Both the position numbers and the translations under genes were made by a program. The notes below the pieces were generated by a model. It was not told the origin of the DNA. It was given only the letters and a program-made list of their open reading frames with translations, and did not search any database. Below are positions 22,882 to 36,800 of a DNA stretch of 64,000 nt, piece after piece (the stretch's first letter is position 1; every line of letters starts with the position of its first letter). The stretch comes from Vermamoeba vermiformis (Eukaryota > Tubulinea > Echinamoebida): the NCBI GenBank assembly GCA_045837725.1, contig JBEWZL010000126.1:62001-126000 (forward strand). Direction: 5' to 3'.

Positions 22882-24503
22882 CTACTTGCTTGCACAAACC
22901 TGAGTTAAGTCAAAGCAACTAGATAGAGCATTGATAGCTGCCTGAGCAGAGGATGGTCTACCAGCATATTGAACCAATAAGGTCATAAATTTCATAGTGA
23001 AGTGCGGCCGCCCTTGCAATGTCTTAGAAATTCTCTCCAATAATTGCTCAAGTTCCTTTTGTTGCTGTGAGTCACTTTGCTTCCAAACTTCATCTAAAGC
23101 AAGGTTTTCTTGAAGATATTTCATAACTCCATCAGGGCTGAAGACAGGAAAGAGTTGCAAGTACACAACTGATTTGTCTTTCGCTAGTGGGGATTTCAAG
23201 TTTTGAGTGACATTAATTGGTCCAGTTCCTGCTATTATCTTCTTAGTTATATGAAGAGGACAAGAGTACAACACTAATGCACCAAGCAAAGAACGCCTAC
23301 AAATAACATCAGAAAGTTAATAGCAAGTCAAATTCTTACACTTCATATTCCAAGGAAAGAACTTGATTTGCAGCTACAAACTGGGCTTCATCCACAACCA
23401 ACCAAACTTTGCAATTTTGGAGAAGTGGTACCAGAAACAGTCTTTGAATGGAAGCTGGGAGACTGTAGTTTTTAAAACAGTCATTAAGCAGGTATTCTTG
23501 AATGGCTGTGATAATCTTGCTTCCATCATTTGTTGTCCAGTACAACCAGTCACGTGGTGTTAGTGCTTTGTTATGTCCTAGAAGGATCTTTAGAGCAATG
23601 GCTTTGGCTAACCAAAACAATGTGCAACTTTGAATAATGCAGGTGGATTTTTGAACTTTTGACATTTTTTTCTTTAAAATGCCATCAATATGCAATTGTA
23701 GTGAGATGTAAGGATAATCTACCTGCATAAGTCATGTTAAGGATTGGCTATCAATCAATCGAGTACTTACAAAGTCGGCGATCTGCCGTCCACCGCACTC
23801 AGTGTAAAAAAGAAAGGCTCTTTCACTAAGGTTAAAGATCGCTCCTGTTGCACTTTAAGTTAGTGTCGGACTGATAACAAGCTGGCTGTACGTACCTGTT
23901 TTACCAGCTCCCGAAGCTGCTTGTAGAACGTAACAAAAAACAGTAGAGGTGTCATATTTTTCAACTGCTTCGAACAGGTGTGCCATTGCCTTGTCGGGCA
24001 TAGTAGTGCCTGCCCAGCGCGGTTCAAAATAGCTCTCATTTTTGGTCGGATTTGTCGGTAGATTGCACTTGTAAAGAATTCCGAGTTGATTTTTTTGGAA
24101 GTCAGTGACCTCTTGGGCAGTTTTTCGTCGAAGTGTGAAGTCAAACGACGTAAAAAATCTCTGCTTGCAGTCTTTCACTAGTTCCTCCACAGTAAACGGA
24201 AAAGGGTCAGATCCGACGTGTAGTTGCTTCGAGTAGGTGCCTGTAGAGCGCCGTCTGGGATTTGAACTGTTCCAGCAAATTTGCAGCCTGCACGTAATTG
24301 TCGGTTAGCTCCGATAGTAAACTCGACAAAATTAATTGAACGAAAAAATACCTTGGTGCAGAAATATTGTGGCTTATCACTCTACTTCGTTCATTGCGTT
24401 GGCATTTATTCAGTTGCGAGCAAAATCCAATGCAGGTCCGCGCTGGTCGTACTATGCGAACCAGTGTTTGTGCACGATTACACTTGATAATGGTAGTAAA
24501 CAT
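22882..24503 (-). CDS. Crinkler (CRN)-like P-loop NTPase
   Basis: Five exons (24352-24503, 23896-24287, 23771-23844, 23340-23722, 22882-23296) join with matching phases to 471 residues. The core has a Walker A motif, ASGAGKTG, split by an intron near residue 180, and a Walker B WLVVDEAQ near 318. An upstream EPRWAGTTMPDKAMAHLFEA segment, ahead of the P-loop, is like the region before the P-loop in Crinkler/RHS-type NTPases, and GRPHFTMKFM near the C-terminus resembles the family's GRxRF box. Such proteins occur in oomycetes, chytrids and several protists as effectors or as conflict proteins. The N-terminal exon is the weakest part of the model. I see no nuclease domain after the NTPase. Confidence 0.68.
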
Positions 24504-24671
24504 TGGATCCGTGGGCTAGTAGCGTCTACAATAGAATAAAATGAGAACACCTGCAAATTTTACTTCAATACAAATTATCGTTTAACTCACCATGTTTATG
24601 TATCATTGCCCAAAGACGGTAAAACCACACCAAATAGCAGGTAAATCCCGAATTCTAGCACTAAGGATCGG

Positions 24672-27600
24672 TCACTCGTCTGCCCCAAAGTGCATCGATT
24701 TCTTTGCTTCATTGTATCTGTCTTGCGCAGATTGTGAGTGCTTAATGTACTTCATCTCTTCTTCTACAGATATTTTGTGGGAATGAACCTCATTAATTTC
24801 GGAGCAAATGCAAATTACGACCAGTTCTTCGATGAGACCGAGATTCTTGTACGCTGTTATCTATGACGAAAAATTATTATTATTATTAGCCTTTAACAAG
24901 TGTTATTTTTGTAGCTCTTACCTTATGATGTCCGTCAATAATAAATAATTCCTCGTATGATGCGATAGCTAACGCTGCAGGTCGCCGACCTTTTCGGATC
25001 TGCTCCTCATAGTACTTTACACGCTCTTTGTTTAACAAATCAGATGGTTGAGTAAAGTACACGAGAGGATGGATTGGAAAGTCCGCTATAAAAATTTTGT
25101 TAGCTCGATCTGGATTCGACAAGCATTGTTTTTACGTACTATCCCCCTCAGATAGATCACTGTCAGAAGTGTATTCAAACAGCCTGTAGTCTCCTCGTAC
25201 TTGGACAGAAATTTCGTAAAAACCTGAAGAAAGGCATTTCATGAACGGCATCATCGTGTCAACCAGACTTTCAAAATCAAGGTGACCCTTGTTAAGGACA
25301 GTTTCTAAATCACACTATTAGTAACCGCTACTATATACTGAGTGCTATTGTACGCACCTATTTGCTTCACGGCAGATTCAATACTCGTTTGCGAAAGTGA
25401 CCGAGATCTGACCATGCAGCGAAAAATGGATCCATCATATTGTGGCCACGAAGAGATTATGGGCTGTCAAAATCAATCGTTATATATTTTGAATACTACG
25501 CGAACATGACTTACCTCGCCGTTGAGTTTGAGTCCAGTAAGAAAACCATGCTCGAGCACGAGCAGTCCTTCACCGTCATCAACATGCACAGCTTGACGGA
25601 AACATTCTGAGTATCGATTTCTTATGTAGTCATTTGTGAGAGATTTTTGAATTGATCGGAATGGATTTGTTGAATCTGGATCGGCTTTTGGATGCGTGAT
25701 CCAGATTTGCTTTGCTGTGATTTCTTTGAACCAGCTCTTTGATACTGCGACCGTTTGACACGCGTGATTGAAGGTCAAGTAGCTGAATACCAATGAGACA
25801 ATCTCACGAGGGAGATTCAAAAACGTTCCCAAATTGTATTCGGGTTCAGATCTCCACAAAGTATTCGACAAGCGGTAGTCCTATGATAATGGATTATTAT
25901 ATTACATACTTTCTATCGATTTATATTATTCTTACGTCTGGCAACAGAGTTTGACTCTCGACAAAATAGCGCAATTTTTCTCCGTCTCTTGTTTCTGTAT
26001 TTAACAACGTCTCAATCTCTTCTCGCGAAAAATTATTCAACGCGTGTTTCCAAAGAGCACGAATTGTCGATTCTTGACGCATCAAGTCCCATTGGAACCG
26101 ATTGAGAGCGATCTTCTCTTGGATGTGCTTGTAGTCCCTGAACAGCTTCTCAATGGGCTTCAGTTTCTCGCCGTAATTGATTTCATATATTCGCTCAGTT
26201 ATAAGGAACGCGATAATATCGCTCTTAATGAAAAAAGTTAGTATTGGAGGAAAATTACAAATTCGTGACCGTTGCGTGCTGCACTCTTCTTGACCTAACC
26301 GCTCCACACCACTATCACCTAGACCTCTCTTATACAATCTTTATGTAGTAGCCCTCGGGTACTATATTATTACGATCTAAAAATAGGATTTGTTCTTGTG
26401 GAAGGCGGAGGCAGATCGAGTAACGACAGCACTGATCAAGCGACAAAAATGTCCTTCAGATCAAAATGTTAAAACTTACCGTACGCATATAGGGCCACAT
26501 TGTCCATATTATAACGTAATCTCCGTAAAGTATCAGATCCTCAATGATTTGTCGATCCAACTCTGGATCGTATGGCAGAGTTGACTTTAGCCTTTTGTTC
26601 AACATTAGACTACGACCAACTATTGATATTATAAATATTACATACTCTAAAAGCTGTTTCAAAACATTGTACTGAAGGCACAGTGCCGCGACGCCAAACA
26701 CATTTACACCATCCGGCATAAGCGTTTCAAACCGTCTCATCTTGTTGGTCTTAGCACGAAGATTTAGCGTTGGATTGATCAATCGAGCAGTATCGTTGTA
26801 GCCATACGCGCAAGCATAGAAAATTGCTAGGAAAGAGTTAGTGATCCGTGATCTGAAAAAATTGATCTAGATCTTACCTAAATTGCCGTTTTTATCCTGC
26901 ACCGTAATATCTGCGCCACGTGATAATAAATAATCAGCAGCTGGTTTTTTCTGGCCATGAAAGTTCAACGCGTGTTGCAACGGCGTCTTTCCACAAACGA
27001 CGTCACTCACGGACAAGCCTTCGTGCTCAATCAAGTATTGCAATATTTTTGTGCTGTGTCTGCATGCTAATTTTAGAGCTTTGTCCGTTCGAGGGCTCTA
27101 AGCAAGAAAGAAAATTTAACACAAAATTCAAAAAAGATTTGGATCTTACTTTGCTGTGCTTTAACATCTCCTTAAAGTACTCCACGTTCTCCTTTCGAAT
27201 GGCTATTTCAACAGCGCTCTCTTTTTGCCGATAACTGCAGTCCGCTCCTTCTGGATTTGGGGCGAACGGATCTGTTGCTTTGTGGTGTGTCAAAATCATT
27301 CGCAATTGCTCCACCGTTAACTTTTCATTTGTAACTGCTATCGATAGAAAAGATTGCTGGTCTTCGAAGTAATCTACAGCAGTTAGCGTTAGTCATCTGC
27401 AACAAATCAGGTTACAAAACAAGTTTAACCGATATTAAACGTACCAATATCAATACTGTCCATTAAATTAAGTAATATTCGTAAAAGGTCGCCGTTACTC
27501 GGATCTCCGTTCTTGCACAAGGTAGAAATTGGATTATTAATTTTGTCGCTGAGTAAATTCTTCGTATGCTGTATTACTCGTTCTGAGGGATTATTCCAAT

Positions 27601-27772
27601 TATATGATAAGTAGTTCTGAATTTTTTCTTGATCATTCTGATTAATCCAATCAAAGATCTCGTTTTGATTTTGTCCACAAATCCACTCTTCTAGCAGCGC
27701 GTCAAATAATGTATCTGCATTTACATTTGCATCAGTAGAAAGAAAATCGACAACTGGCTTGTTGTCCTCCAT
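24672..27772 (-). CDS. ankyrin / F-box / ParB-like fusion protein, copy 1
   Basis: Eleven exons (27445-27772, 27150-27373, 26878-27097, 26646-26826, 26480-26609, 25936-26223, 25515-25880, 25358-25463, 25140-25304, 24922-25085, 24672-24860) join in frame to 786 residues. Residues ~125-360 contain ankyrin-like repeats (GKTPLQHALN, YLLSRGADI). An F-box follows near 475 (LNLPREIVSLVFSYL), suggesting an SCF ubiquitin-ligase adaptor. The last ~115 residues resemble a ParB/sulfiredoxin-type domain: FPIHPLVYF, a long helix, then ELFIIDGHHK where DGHHK is the family's nucleotide-binding-like motif. The gene starts 95 bp downstream of the giant gene's stop codon on the same strand. A paralog with identical exon plan lies at 56231-59103. 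Confidence 0.83.
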
Positions 27773-27867
27773 TCTGAAGAGCCAAAAAATAATAATTGCT
27801 TGCAAGATCCGGTAGTTATAGTTCATTTATTAAAGACAAGATTGTCTAATAAGGGCAGTGTTGGAAT

Positions 27868-30800
27868 CTAAAGGTCGCCAAACAGTGAATGAAGGTCTGA
27901 ATAGTTGTAGTCACGGATCATGTCACGCAATGTCAACAGACTGTGAAGCAACTTCGACGGCTTGCTGGCGAACAAGCGAAGGTGATTCAGCACTGTGGTG
28001 ATTAATTTGATCATTGAAGCATTATGAGGTCCTGATGGAGGCACCAAATCGTCACGTTCTTCGACGAAACCGTTGTGTTTGTCAAGCACTGTTGCACGAC
28101 ACAACGCGTTCCATGTCTCGTGCCACTTGTCAGGAGACAACTCTATTCCAACAATAGTTTGATCGATGAAGTCCATCTTGTCAGGAACGACACTGAGAAG
28201 CATCATGAGTGCTGTCTTCTCTTGTTTGTAATAGCTCAAGTTGCCGTTGAGCAGTTTGAGCAGTGTGATGCATCGATGCTCGTCGTTGTTCGTGCCATGC
28301 ATGTAGCGTAGATGATGAAACTCCGCTATTGAATTCTTTGACTTGAGGAACGTGATCAATTCATTTGCTTCGAAGAGCGACACGAGAAGAAAGTGCGTCT
28401 TGGTGCCGTTGAATTTGATGACAACATCGATTGGTCGAATGTAGTTGGACAGCATGTGTGACTTAACTGTTGACAAGAAGTTCTTCGTAACATAGATGTT
28501 GTTGATTATATCTGCCCTTTCGAACGCTCTGTTATTGCTCCATTCAGCGTCCAAAATTGTTCCGAAAAATATGTTCTTAATTGGCAAAACTGGCAAAGTA
28601 GACATGGCATCAAAGTGCGTGACTCTATCAAACGGCCAGGATCCCTCCTCGTTAGGTTCGACAAGGGGAGGTAGCTCTCGTTGTCGCTCCTCTTCGACTT
28701 CTTGTTGGAGTTCTCGTTCGTACTCTTCATTCACACTGCCAGAAATACGAGCTATCTTGCCAGTAGGAACAAGTTTGCAAGCGTGATTGATCAGATTGTC
28801 GTACAGAGGACGCGCTTTCTCGGTGAGCTGATATTCTTGACCAATCTCTCGACCCAACAACTCGCTCTTTGTTCTCGTTCCATGTTGATTGATGTGATCT
28901 TTCACGTTCACGGACTTCAACGGAATGCCGTACATGTCTTCTGTTGCAAGTACCTCTTTTAACACCACCGCTTTGATGATATCTGTAGGCGTTATTGATG
29001 GGCTCGAGTGAAGCAAGTCCAATGCCATTGCTGCTGCATAGTGATGGAATCCTTGTGATGCGTATGTAATGATCGCCTCTTCTTGTGCTTTGATTGTGTT
29101 CTCAACGACCCATTCAAGGATATGAACACTCGTTATTGTGTCCTCAGTGAGTCCCTGATTGTGACCCATTTGTTGAATCTTCATCGTGACTTCTGATGTG
29201 CCCCAGAACGTCACATTGTGCAGCCCAACAACAAGCTTTCTCATGCGCATGCACGCTTGCATCAGCTTGTCTTTTGTGATACCCGTTGCAACCGTAACGA
29301 ATGCATGAGACTTTGTTGGGAATGGCAAGTCAGTGCCTCGAGTGTGAATGTCATCCAAGTACGTGAAGCACGAGTGCTCAAGCGGTCGACTGCTGCTCAG
29401 CTGAGTGCTGTTGCCATGTCTGTCGATCAATGCCAATCTGTTGGACTCGTCAAAGAAGATGCCTGTCTGAAAGCGAGGACAGATCTCGAGCACTTTCACA
29501 ACAACTTCACGGTTTGACATGCCCTCGATCAGTGCTCCACTATCAATCAGAACATTCCAGTTGTCGTGACTGCACATCTCTTGCAAGATTCTCTCTGACT
29601 CGAACTCTTTTGGCAATGACTTGTATTGACGATTGTTGAACTTCTCGTTGGTCAGAACGTCAATCATTTTGCCGTTCGTTGACTCCACTGATGGAAGTGC
29701 CACTTGTCTGACGTACAACGGAAGAGTGTGTTTGGTGTCATCGGTTCCCGAGAACCCAACAACCTGTTCGCTAGTAAGTATGTTTCGTGAATGAGCAGCA
29801 ACCTACCTTATCAGCGCTCTTTGCAAGGTCCCAAGAGTTTGCAATGATCTTTTCTGGGAATGACCGCGTGCCCAATGGAAGAACGAAGCTGTCAAGATAG
29901 TATGCAATCACTTCGTAGTTACGACCAAAGTACAGTGTCAAATGCTGTGCAGGTATTAGTAAGTTACTCTTCAATTAGACGGCCTACTTGCCTCCATCAA
30001 GTTTACGTTCTCGACGTTTACCGCTTCGATCTTCTCAAGCAAAGTGACATACTTCGCGTTCATAATTGGCTTCGAGATCATGTACCATGTGCGATAGATC
30101 TCTCGCTGTTCGTTGATTCCTTTCGTTTTCAAGTACACAAAGCATGATTTGACAGCTTCTGAGTCGATTCCAGCGCTATGTGCCAAGATCGTGAGAGTGA
30201 TGGCCATGTCAGGTTGACCGAACTCCACTCCATCTGCTGGCGTGTCTTTGCCTCTGAACGGAACTGCCATTGGTACTGCCCTACGCTTGTCGATACCATA
30301 GTGGATGCGATGACGCTTCATCAGTGATGCCTTGAGCACTTCAAATGATAGCAATCCACGGAGCACGAGCACAGGTACTCTGAGTGACTTGTCAAGCACC
30401 AACTTGTTCTTGAATGCATCGCACTTCTTATCGCCGTCAGGAGTGTCAGGATAGTTGTTCAGCACGAAGTCCTCAACTTGCTTCAGCTCGTCAGGAGACT
30501 TTCCTTTTGCAATCCGTAGCCAAACAGGATCAAGTTGAAAGACACTAAATAGACTTGCTCTGAATGCCTCGAAAAAGTCTTCGTTGATTAAGCGAATGAC
30601 AGGAAGCACGTGCGGCTCCCCTACCACCGGATGAAAGATGAAGTGTGCCGTTGATGCTTTCATTGCGTTGTATAGCTTCTCGAGCTTTGATGGTCTGTCG
30701 CAACTGCTGTCAAGATATCTGCCGGGGACAGCATCCCTGTTCATCTTATACAAGTTGGCCATGAAGATGCATCGAACAAGTGCCAAATGAACATGCCATC

Positions 30801-33800
30801 GCGAGCTGCCTCCTTCAATCAACTGTTGATCACCAAGTGTGTAGATCAGTTGGTACTTGTGACGAAGAATCTCATCGCTCTCATCAAGCAGTTCGAGAAT
30901 TGGTGCATCGATAATGCCTATGTCAAATATAATTAGCCAATATTAGATCAAAATACACCATTACCTTTGAAATTCTCAACTGCCAAGCCATTGCCTTGCT
31001 TCGGGTAAGTGGTCTGCCTTAAGACTTCTCTGTATTTGAGTTGCATGCTCAAGCGATGCTCTGGAGTTGACAATATGATACCACCATGAAGCTTGCATTC
31101 TTCGAATTGCCTTCGCAACTCATCCATTGCTTGAGGCGTTAAAGGCACATTGCGTTGAAATGGAAATAAATAGATTCGCTTTCCAAGCATAGTGCCAAGT
31201 GCAAGTTTAAGATAGTTGTGAACTTCTTGAAATAGTGACGGCAGTACGTTGACTCGAACGAGAGTTTGTCCGTTTGCCAAAACACTGCATAAGATCGGAA
31301 CAATCACTTTCGACTTGCCTTCGCCCATGTTCAACTGAAGAACGATGTTCTTTTCTTCAAGCATCTTTGCTGCAATCTCCACTTGGATCGATCGAATGCA
31401 CACTCGTCGCTCCATCTCGAAGATGAGCCATTCAGGGTGTTGACGCGGACTCCACTCTCGCTTGTCTGACAACTCTGCAAACAGTTGCGATTCAAATCCT
31501 TGGCGATCGCCCTCATCGGTAAGTGAGTTCAAGTCGTTCAAGAGCTCAATAATTCGTGCCAGCTTGACGAAATGAACCTGATGGATTGCGAAACGCAACG
31601 CTAGTTCATGCAAAATATTGGCATCTTGGAGGCAAGGGTTGATCGCATGATATTGATAGCCGTTCTTGAGGAGCGAAGGAATTATGCGAGGATGAGGTCT
31701 TGTAAGTAAATTCGTCATCTTCCATAGGTTTAGCAGTGGAAGGTCAACGCTCGTCAAGACCTGCACTATCTCCGACCAGATTCTGTTGCGCTTTTTAATA
31801 ATTTCATCCTTCAAATTGACGTAATTGTCTAAATTCATGTCAATCTTTGGCGTTGGTTGCTGTGAATAAATGTGCTTTTGGTAGCTATCTTTAAGCTCGT
31901 TGACAATCTTAGACTGAATTTCTGCGCTTCCTTCGATTGACTGAATTTGTAACGGAAAGTCAACTGGCTTCGCTTCTCCTTCGTAAACGTTGAGAAGCTC
32001 TTGAATCTCGTCTAGTTTGTCATTGAGTGCCCTTCTTTCTGCTGCCTTCGTTCTATCTTTTGCTATTGAACTTAGTCGCTCTAAGATCGCCGATTCTTCT
32101 AATTTAAGCGCGTTAATATCTACTGACGGCTTAACCTGTGTACTGGCAAATTCGTAAGACGCTCCAAGCCTTTGCTCGAAGAATTCCACTCCGCTACAGA
32201 ACTTATTCAGCGGTTCTAACTCCAAGTCCATGACATCAAGATTGATTGCTGGCCATGTAAACGTCAATTGCCGAGAAGAGCTGAACGAAACTGTCTCTTT
32301 CAACGTAAAGGACGAAGAATTGACATTGACGGGCTTGGCAAGTTCATCAAGATAGTCCCATAATAACCGCCCGAGTAACCGAGTGTTGTGCAAATTTTTC
32401 AGCCTCTTCAAAAACCTGGTTCGCCACGTAACGTTGAACGAACGGAAGTAGTCCTCTTTCTCTTCAAATGATGACAAAGGGCAACCGTTCTCGTCCAAAT
32501 AATTGCTAGCGTAGATTTTCCAAGCTGCTTCCTTGTTCTGCGATGTGTCATCTCGAGGAATTAGTTGTCTGAAATCCTCCTCATTGACAATTCCATAGCA
32601 GCGAATAGAACTGCTCTCCAGTAAGCGGCGGTCGGGACGCACGAGGTTTGGCGTTGTCATTGTGCAATAGATACACTGCAAAAGCACCAATTCAGTCGAA
32701 TTTTTTAGCAAGGCATTGTGAGCCAAGAAGGTCAAATACGTCAGCACTTCATCGGGTTTTCGGTGCTCCAGCTGCTTGATAAACCAGAAAAACATTTGTT
32801 CGTTGCCAGCCTGTCCCAAAGCCTGCCATTCTGAAGGAAGATTGCCTACAAACGGCGATATCGTTACTTCCTGAATATTGCATTAGTACTCTAAAATGCC
32901 TTGATTTAATTTCCGTTTGAAACCTACCCTATTGAAGAAGTGTCTAATTTTGAATGAGGATGGCAACGTTTCTTTCGAAAAAAATATTGTCGGAACGTTG
33001 GTGAAGTATTTGCCAGGCGAGTAGCTCTTATGGACTAGATATGTCTTAAGATAACGTTCAATGCTCTCATCCAACGTTGCTCCGGCAGGTAAAAGATGCC
33101 TTGTCTTGAAGTACTTCTTCGCTTGGTCGGCAATGAAATCTTCATCTATTTTGATTATCTTGGCTTCACCTTGCGGGGTTAAGAATAACAGCCTCGTTGA
33201 TTCAGAATAGAGATGATATACAAGGAGCTTGATAGAGTAAACCATCGGCGAGTATTCCTTCAAGTTCAGAAGATCTTTCATGGCCTCTACCTCTGCGACA
33301 GAATATAAATTGTTCTGCCAGCATTGATGAAGCAAATAGAGTGCTTGTTGTAGTCCAGTAGTCTGAGTTAAGGGATCTATGGTGTATGAATACTTCGCGT
33401 AAATATTTGCCAAAACTAAGCGCGACAATGTCGTTGATGGTATCAAGCGCTGTTGTACGTCGTCAAATTCGTACGGATATATTTGGTCTTCTCTGGAAAT
33501 CAAGACGATGGGTAACTTCGTGCTGTGGGCGCTTGCAGGTTGAATATACAAGTATCTGGAGAAGAGTGGAAACGTTGGTACCACTTGGACATCAGCGAGT
33601 TTGTAGCCCGGGTAATTGTCTGAAATGATTTCTCCGCTCTCTTTGATCGTAAACGTCAAATTGAACTTCAGATAGGTTACTTGGCACTCTTTCGGTGAAG
33701 ATCTTGTACAGAGTATGTTCTCCACTTTGTCAATTCTGTACAGGACCTTCATTAAGCTGACTAAACGGTCATCTTTGGCATTCAGCAGCTGATTTCTCTT

Positions 33801-36800
33801 GCCCTTGTCATTTACGTAGCACTCGCCCGTGTCAAGCTTCATCCAATAGCTAAAGTCTGTTCGTCTGAAATCTGGTGGACGAAATTCGATGACACCGTTC
33901 TCGAAATCAATCCAGTGTGCCATTTCATTAACGAGTATCGTCGGCAGGCTCGAACGCGCCAAGAAATTTCGTGGTAGCAGTGTGAGCTTTCTTCCATCTT
34001 CGTGCTGTTCTTGAATAAAAGGAAACTGCTCTAAGCTCTTCCAGAAGCCAAACTTGAACGTACGTTGACCAAAGGGCAATGAAACATACTCGTTGTTGAC
34101 GCGTTGCACGATGAAATTTGTGTTCTTCATTACTTCTTGGTATAGAGGTGACTGAACTATAATCGATGGAAGCTCTGATACTGTGAACCCCTCTCGAAGA
34201 ATCAAACCAGATATTGGGTTGACCGAGTACGGGCCGCTCGAATACCAATCTGTAAATCGACCATCCTCGCGTGTCATTCTTCTCCAAGATAAATCTTCTT
34301 GCCCGATATCAACTCCGTCTTTGATTAAATAATAAAGCAGAGCAGGATCTCTTGCTATTTGCTCGTGAATGCGACTTGTATTGTTGAATGCATGAGCGTC
34401 AACTATCATGAGCAAGCCATCAATGTCAGCTGTAATGTTATTTCCAACAACGCTTTTTTGTCGCTGCAATGCTGATCGATAGCTTAAGTATTGTCCTGTA
34501 ACTTCGCGTGATGCAAGGAGCAGGTACGCGTAAAACTGAATGAGTAGCAATCTCCATTTAAGGACGAGCTCCGGTCTAGTGATGAACTCTCTGATCAGCT
34601 CCTCGACTTCTTTGGTCCATTCTATTATTACTGCACGTGCTTTGATTAAAAGATTATCGAACTCTTGTTCCAGTCCAAACTGTGCAACAAATGTCGAAAT
34701 CTCGATGATGAGTCGTAATGTAGCGTGTGATTCCCAGTTCTGGTGGGTGGTGGATAATTTCGCTGACAAAACTTGATAGAGCTCGGTTAGCCAGGTTTCA
34801 TCAAACAAATCCTGCTTCCAGCTCCACTTGCACGCTGCTACGGGTGAGATCGGACCCACTTCATATAACACTCGTTGAGCCAAGATCAGGAAGTCGCTGT
34901 TGTTGATTTGTTTGTCTGACAGTGACTTCAGTGTCATGACGAGTTCTCTGATCTGCAAGTTGGGCACTGCACGGACTCTTCCGAACGATATGAACTCGCT
35001 CTTTGTCATCGTTGCTGGCATTTTGTGTTGAGACGCCAGAACTTGGTTCTCGGTATGGTTTGCGTCGGCCATCCAAGGCAAGTCTGCAAGAGGCCCATTC
35101 AATTGGTATTGGTACTTAGTTACATCAAATTTGAATGGATCCGATTCGTCTAAGCTGCTTCCACCCAGTGAAACCAAAGCATTGAAGTCGGGATAAACTA
35201 TGTCAACGGTGAATGTAGAGTGCTTTTTGAAATGCGAATCCGTCGCCAGTGGCTTTCGTGTGCTGACTAATGATACCTTCGAAGAGTGTCTCTTCAGCTG
35301 AAGCCCGTTGTCTAACGCCCAGTTCACACAGTCGACCGTTGTTAGAGTAGCACTACCAAATTCGCTAGAATGCAACTTGTATGCATTAGTAATAACTGAT
35401 CCATAAGCGATTATGATTTGTGGTTGGGTTGTGAAAAACATGACTTGTTTGGCGAGCTCATCCTTCGCAGGCAGCGGATTAACCACTTGAGTCGATGTTT
35501 GCAACAGCCTCTTCAGTTCGAGGCAACGATCACAATGTTTTATGACACGCTGCTTTTCGTTTTTCTCGCACTTGCACGCCTCATCCTGTAGCGTTGAGTA
35601 CTGTTGTTGGATTTGATCTAACTTGTTTTGGCGCTCAATCTTCCTTTTTCTCTCATTTTCTCGTTCTGTGGCCAAGAGGCTCTTCATGTCCTCATTTGAG
35701 TCGAAATACTTTTGAGCAAAATCTTGCGTTACTGAAGGGCACTCGTAGTCGAATAGACCGTTGTAGCCTAATAACCGCTTGCGCTCAATTAGAGCAGCTG
35801 CTGTCTCCATTAGAAAGCGTTCTCTGAGAGTGAGACTCTCCAAAAGATCAACGGGAAGTGCCATGCCAACATTCGTAAACAACTCCGGCCATCGTACACG
35901 AGCAATGCAATCGACCAAAGAAGTCAAACACCACACTGCCAAGACCTCTCTACTGCGTCGCTCAGCTGACGTCTTCTTCACTTTGGCAACTAATGCTGTG
36001 TAGGCATCTGATAAGCTCCGTAGATTGCTAGCCCAGGCATCAAGATCCCCGTCTACGTGTTGTGTACGCACCAGATTGAAGAGATGATAGATGAAGGACT
36101 CGGTTCCTTGCAGCATTAGAGAGGCCGTGAACATCGCCAACTCGGGCTTCTGTTTTGTAACAATGACCAGCGCCCGTTCTATTTCGTGCGTGGTAGAATT
36201 AAGCAAAGCAAAGGCTGAGCTCGGGTTGATAGATGTTACAAACTCTGCCGGATTGACAATTGAGGAAAACTCCTCTTTCAAGAAGTTGATCTCAACGTTC
36301 GAGCCAGCTTTCAGCGACTGCAGTATTTCTGGGGCCGGAAGAGCAAACCTGCCTAAAACGTAGCGTTAAATTGGCCTATGCTGATTATTTGCCTATTTAC
36401 CAGATATGCCTTGCACATCGATTTTGCTCGGCAATCGCTCCTTCAGCATACGCTGCTTGAGGACTTGCGGATAGAAATCATCAATTCGCTGCTGAATAGG
36501 CTGGCACTTTGTCGTAATGAACGTGATGACTTTCTCTGCCGCACTGTTCAGTGCTAGTAGCTTTCGTGATCTTAGGCCAATACGCTGTAGCATCTCCACC
36601 TGCACTGCCGCACAATCTTGCTCTATCATAACCTCTTTGTGGCTCAACCTGTTGTATTGCAAGGCGAGCCAAGTCTTGAAGCCCAACATCAGGATTTTGT
36701 ATTGCTCCAACGAGAAACCACCCCATCTCTGAGCCAGAGCAGTTGCAAACCGGATGGAGTTCCAGTGGATAGATCTGCGCCAGGGCACACCCTGACCGAC

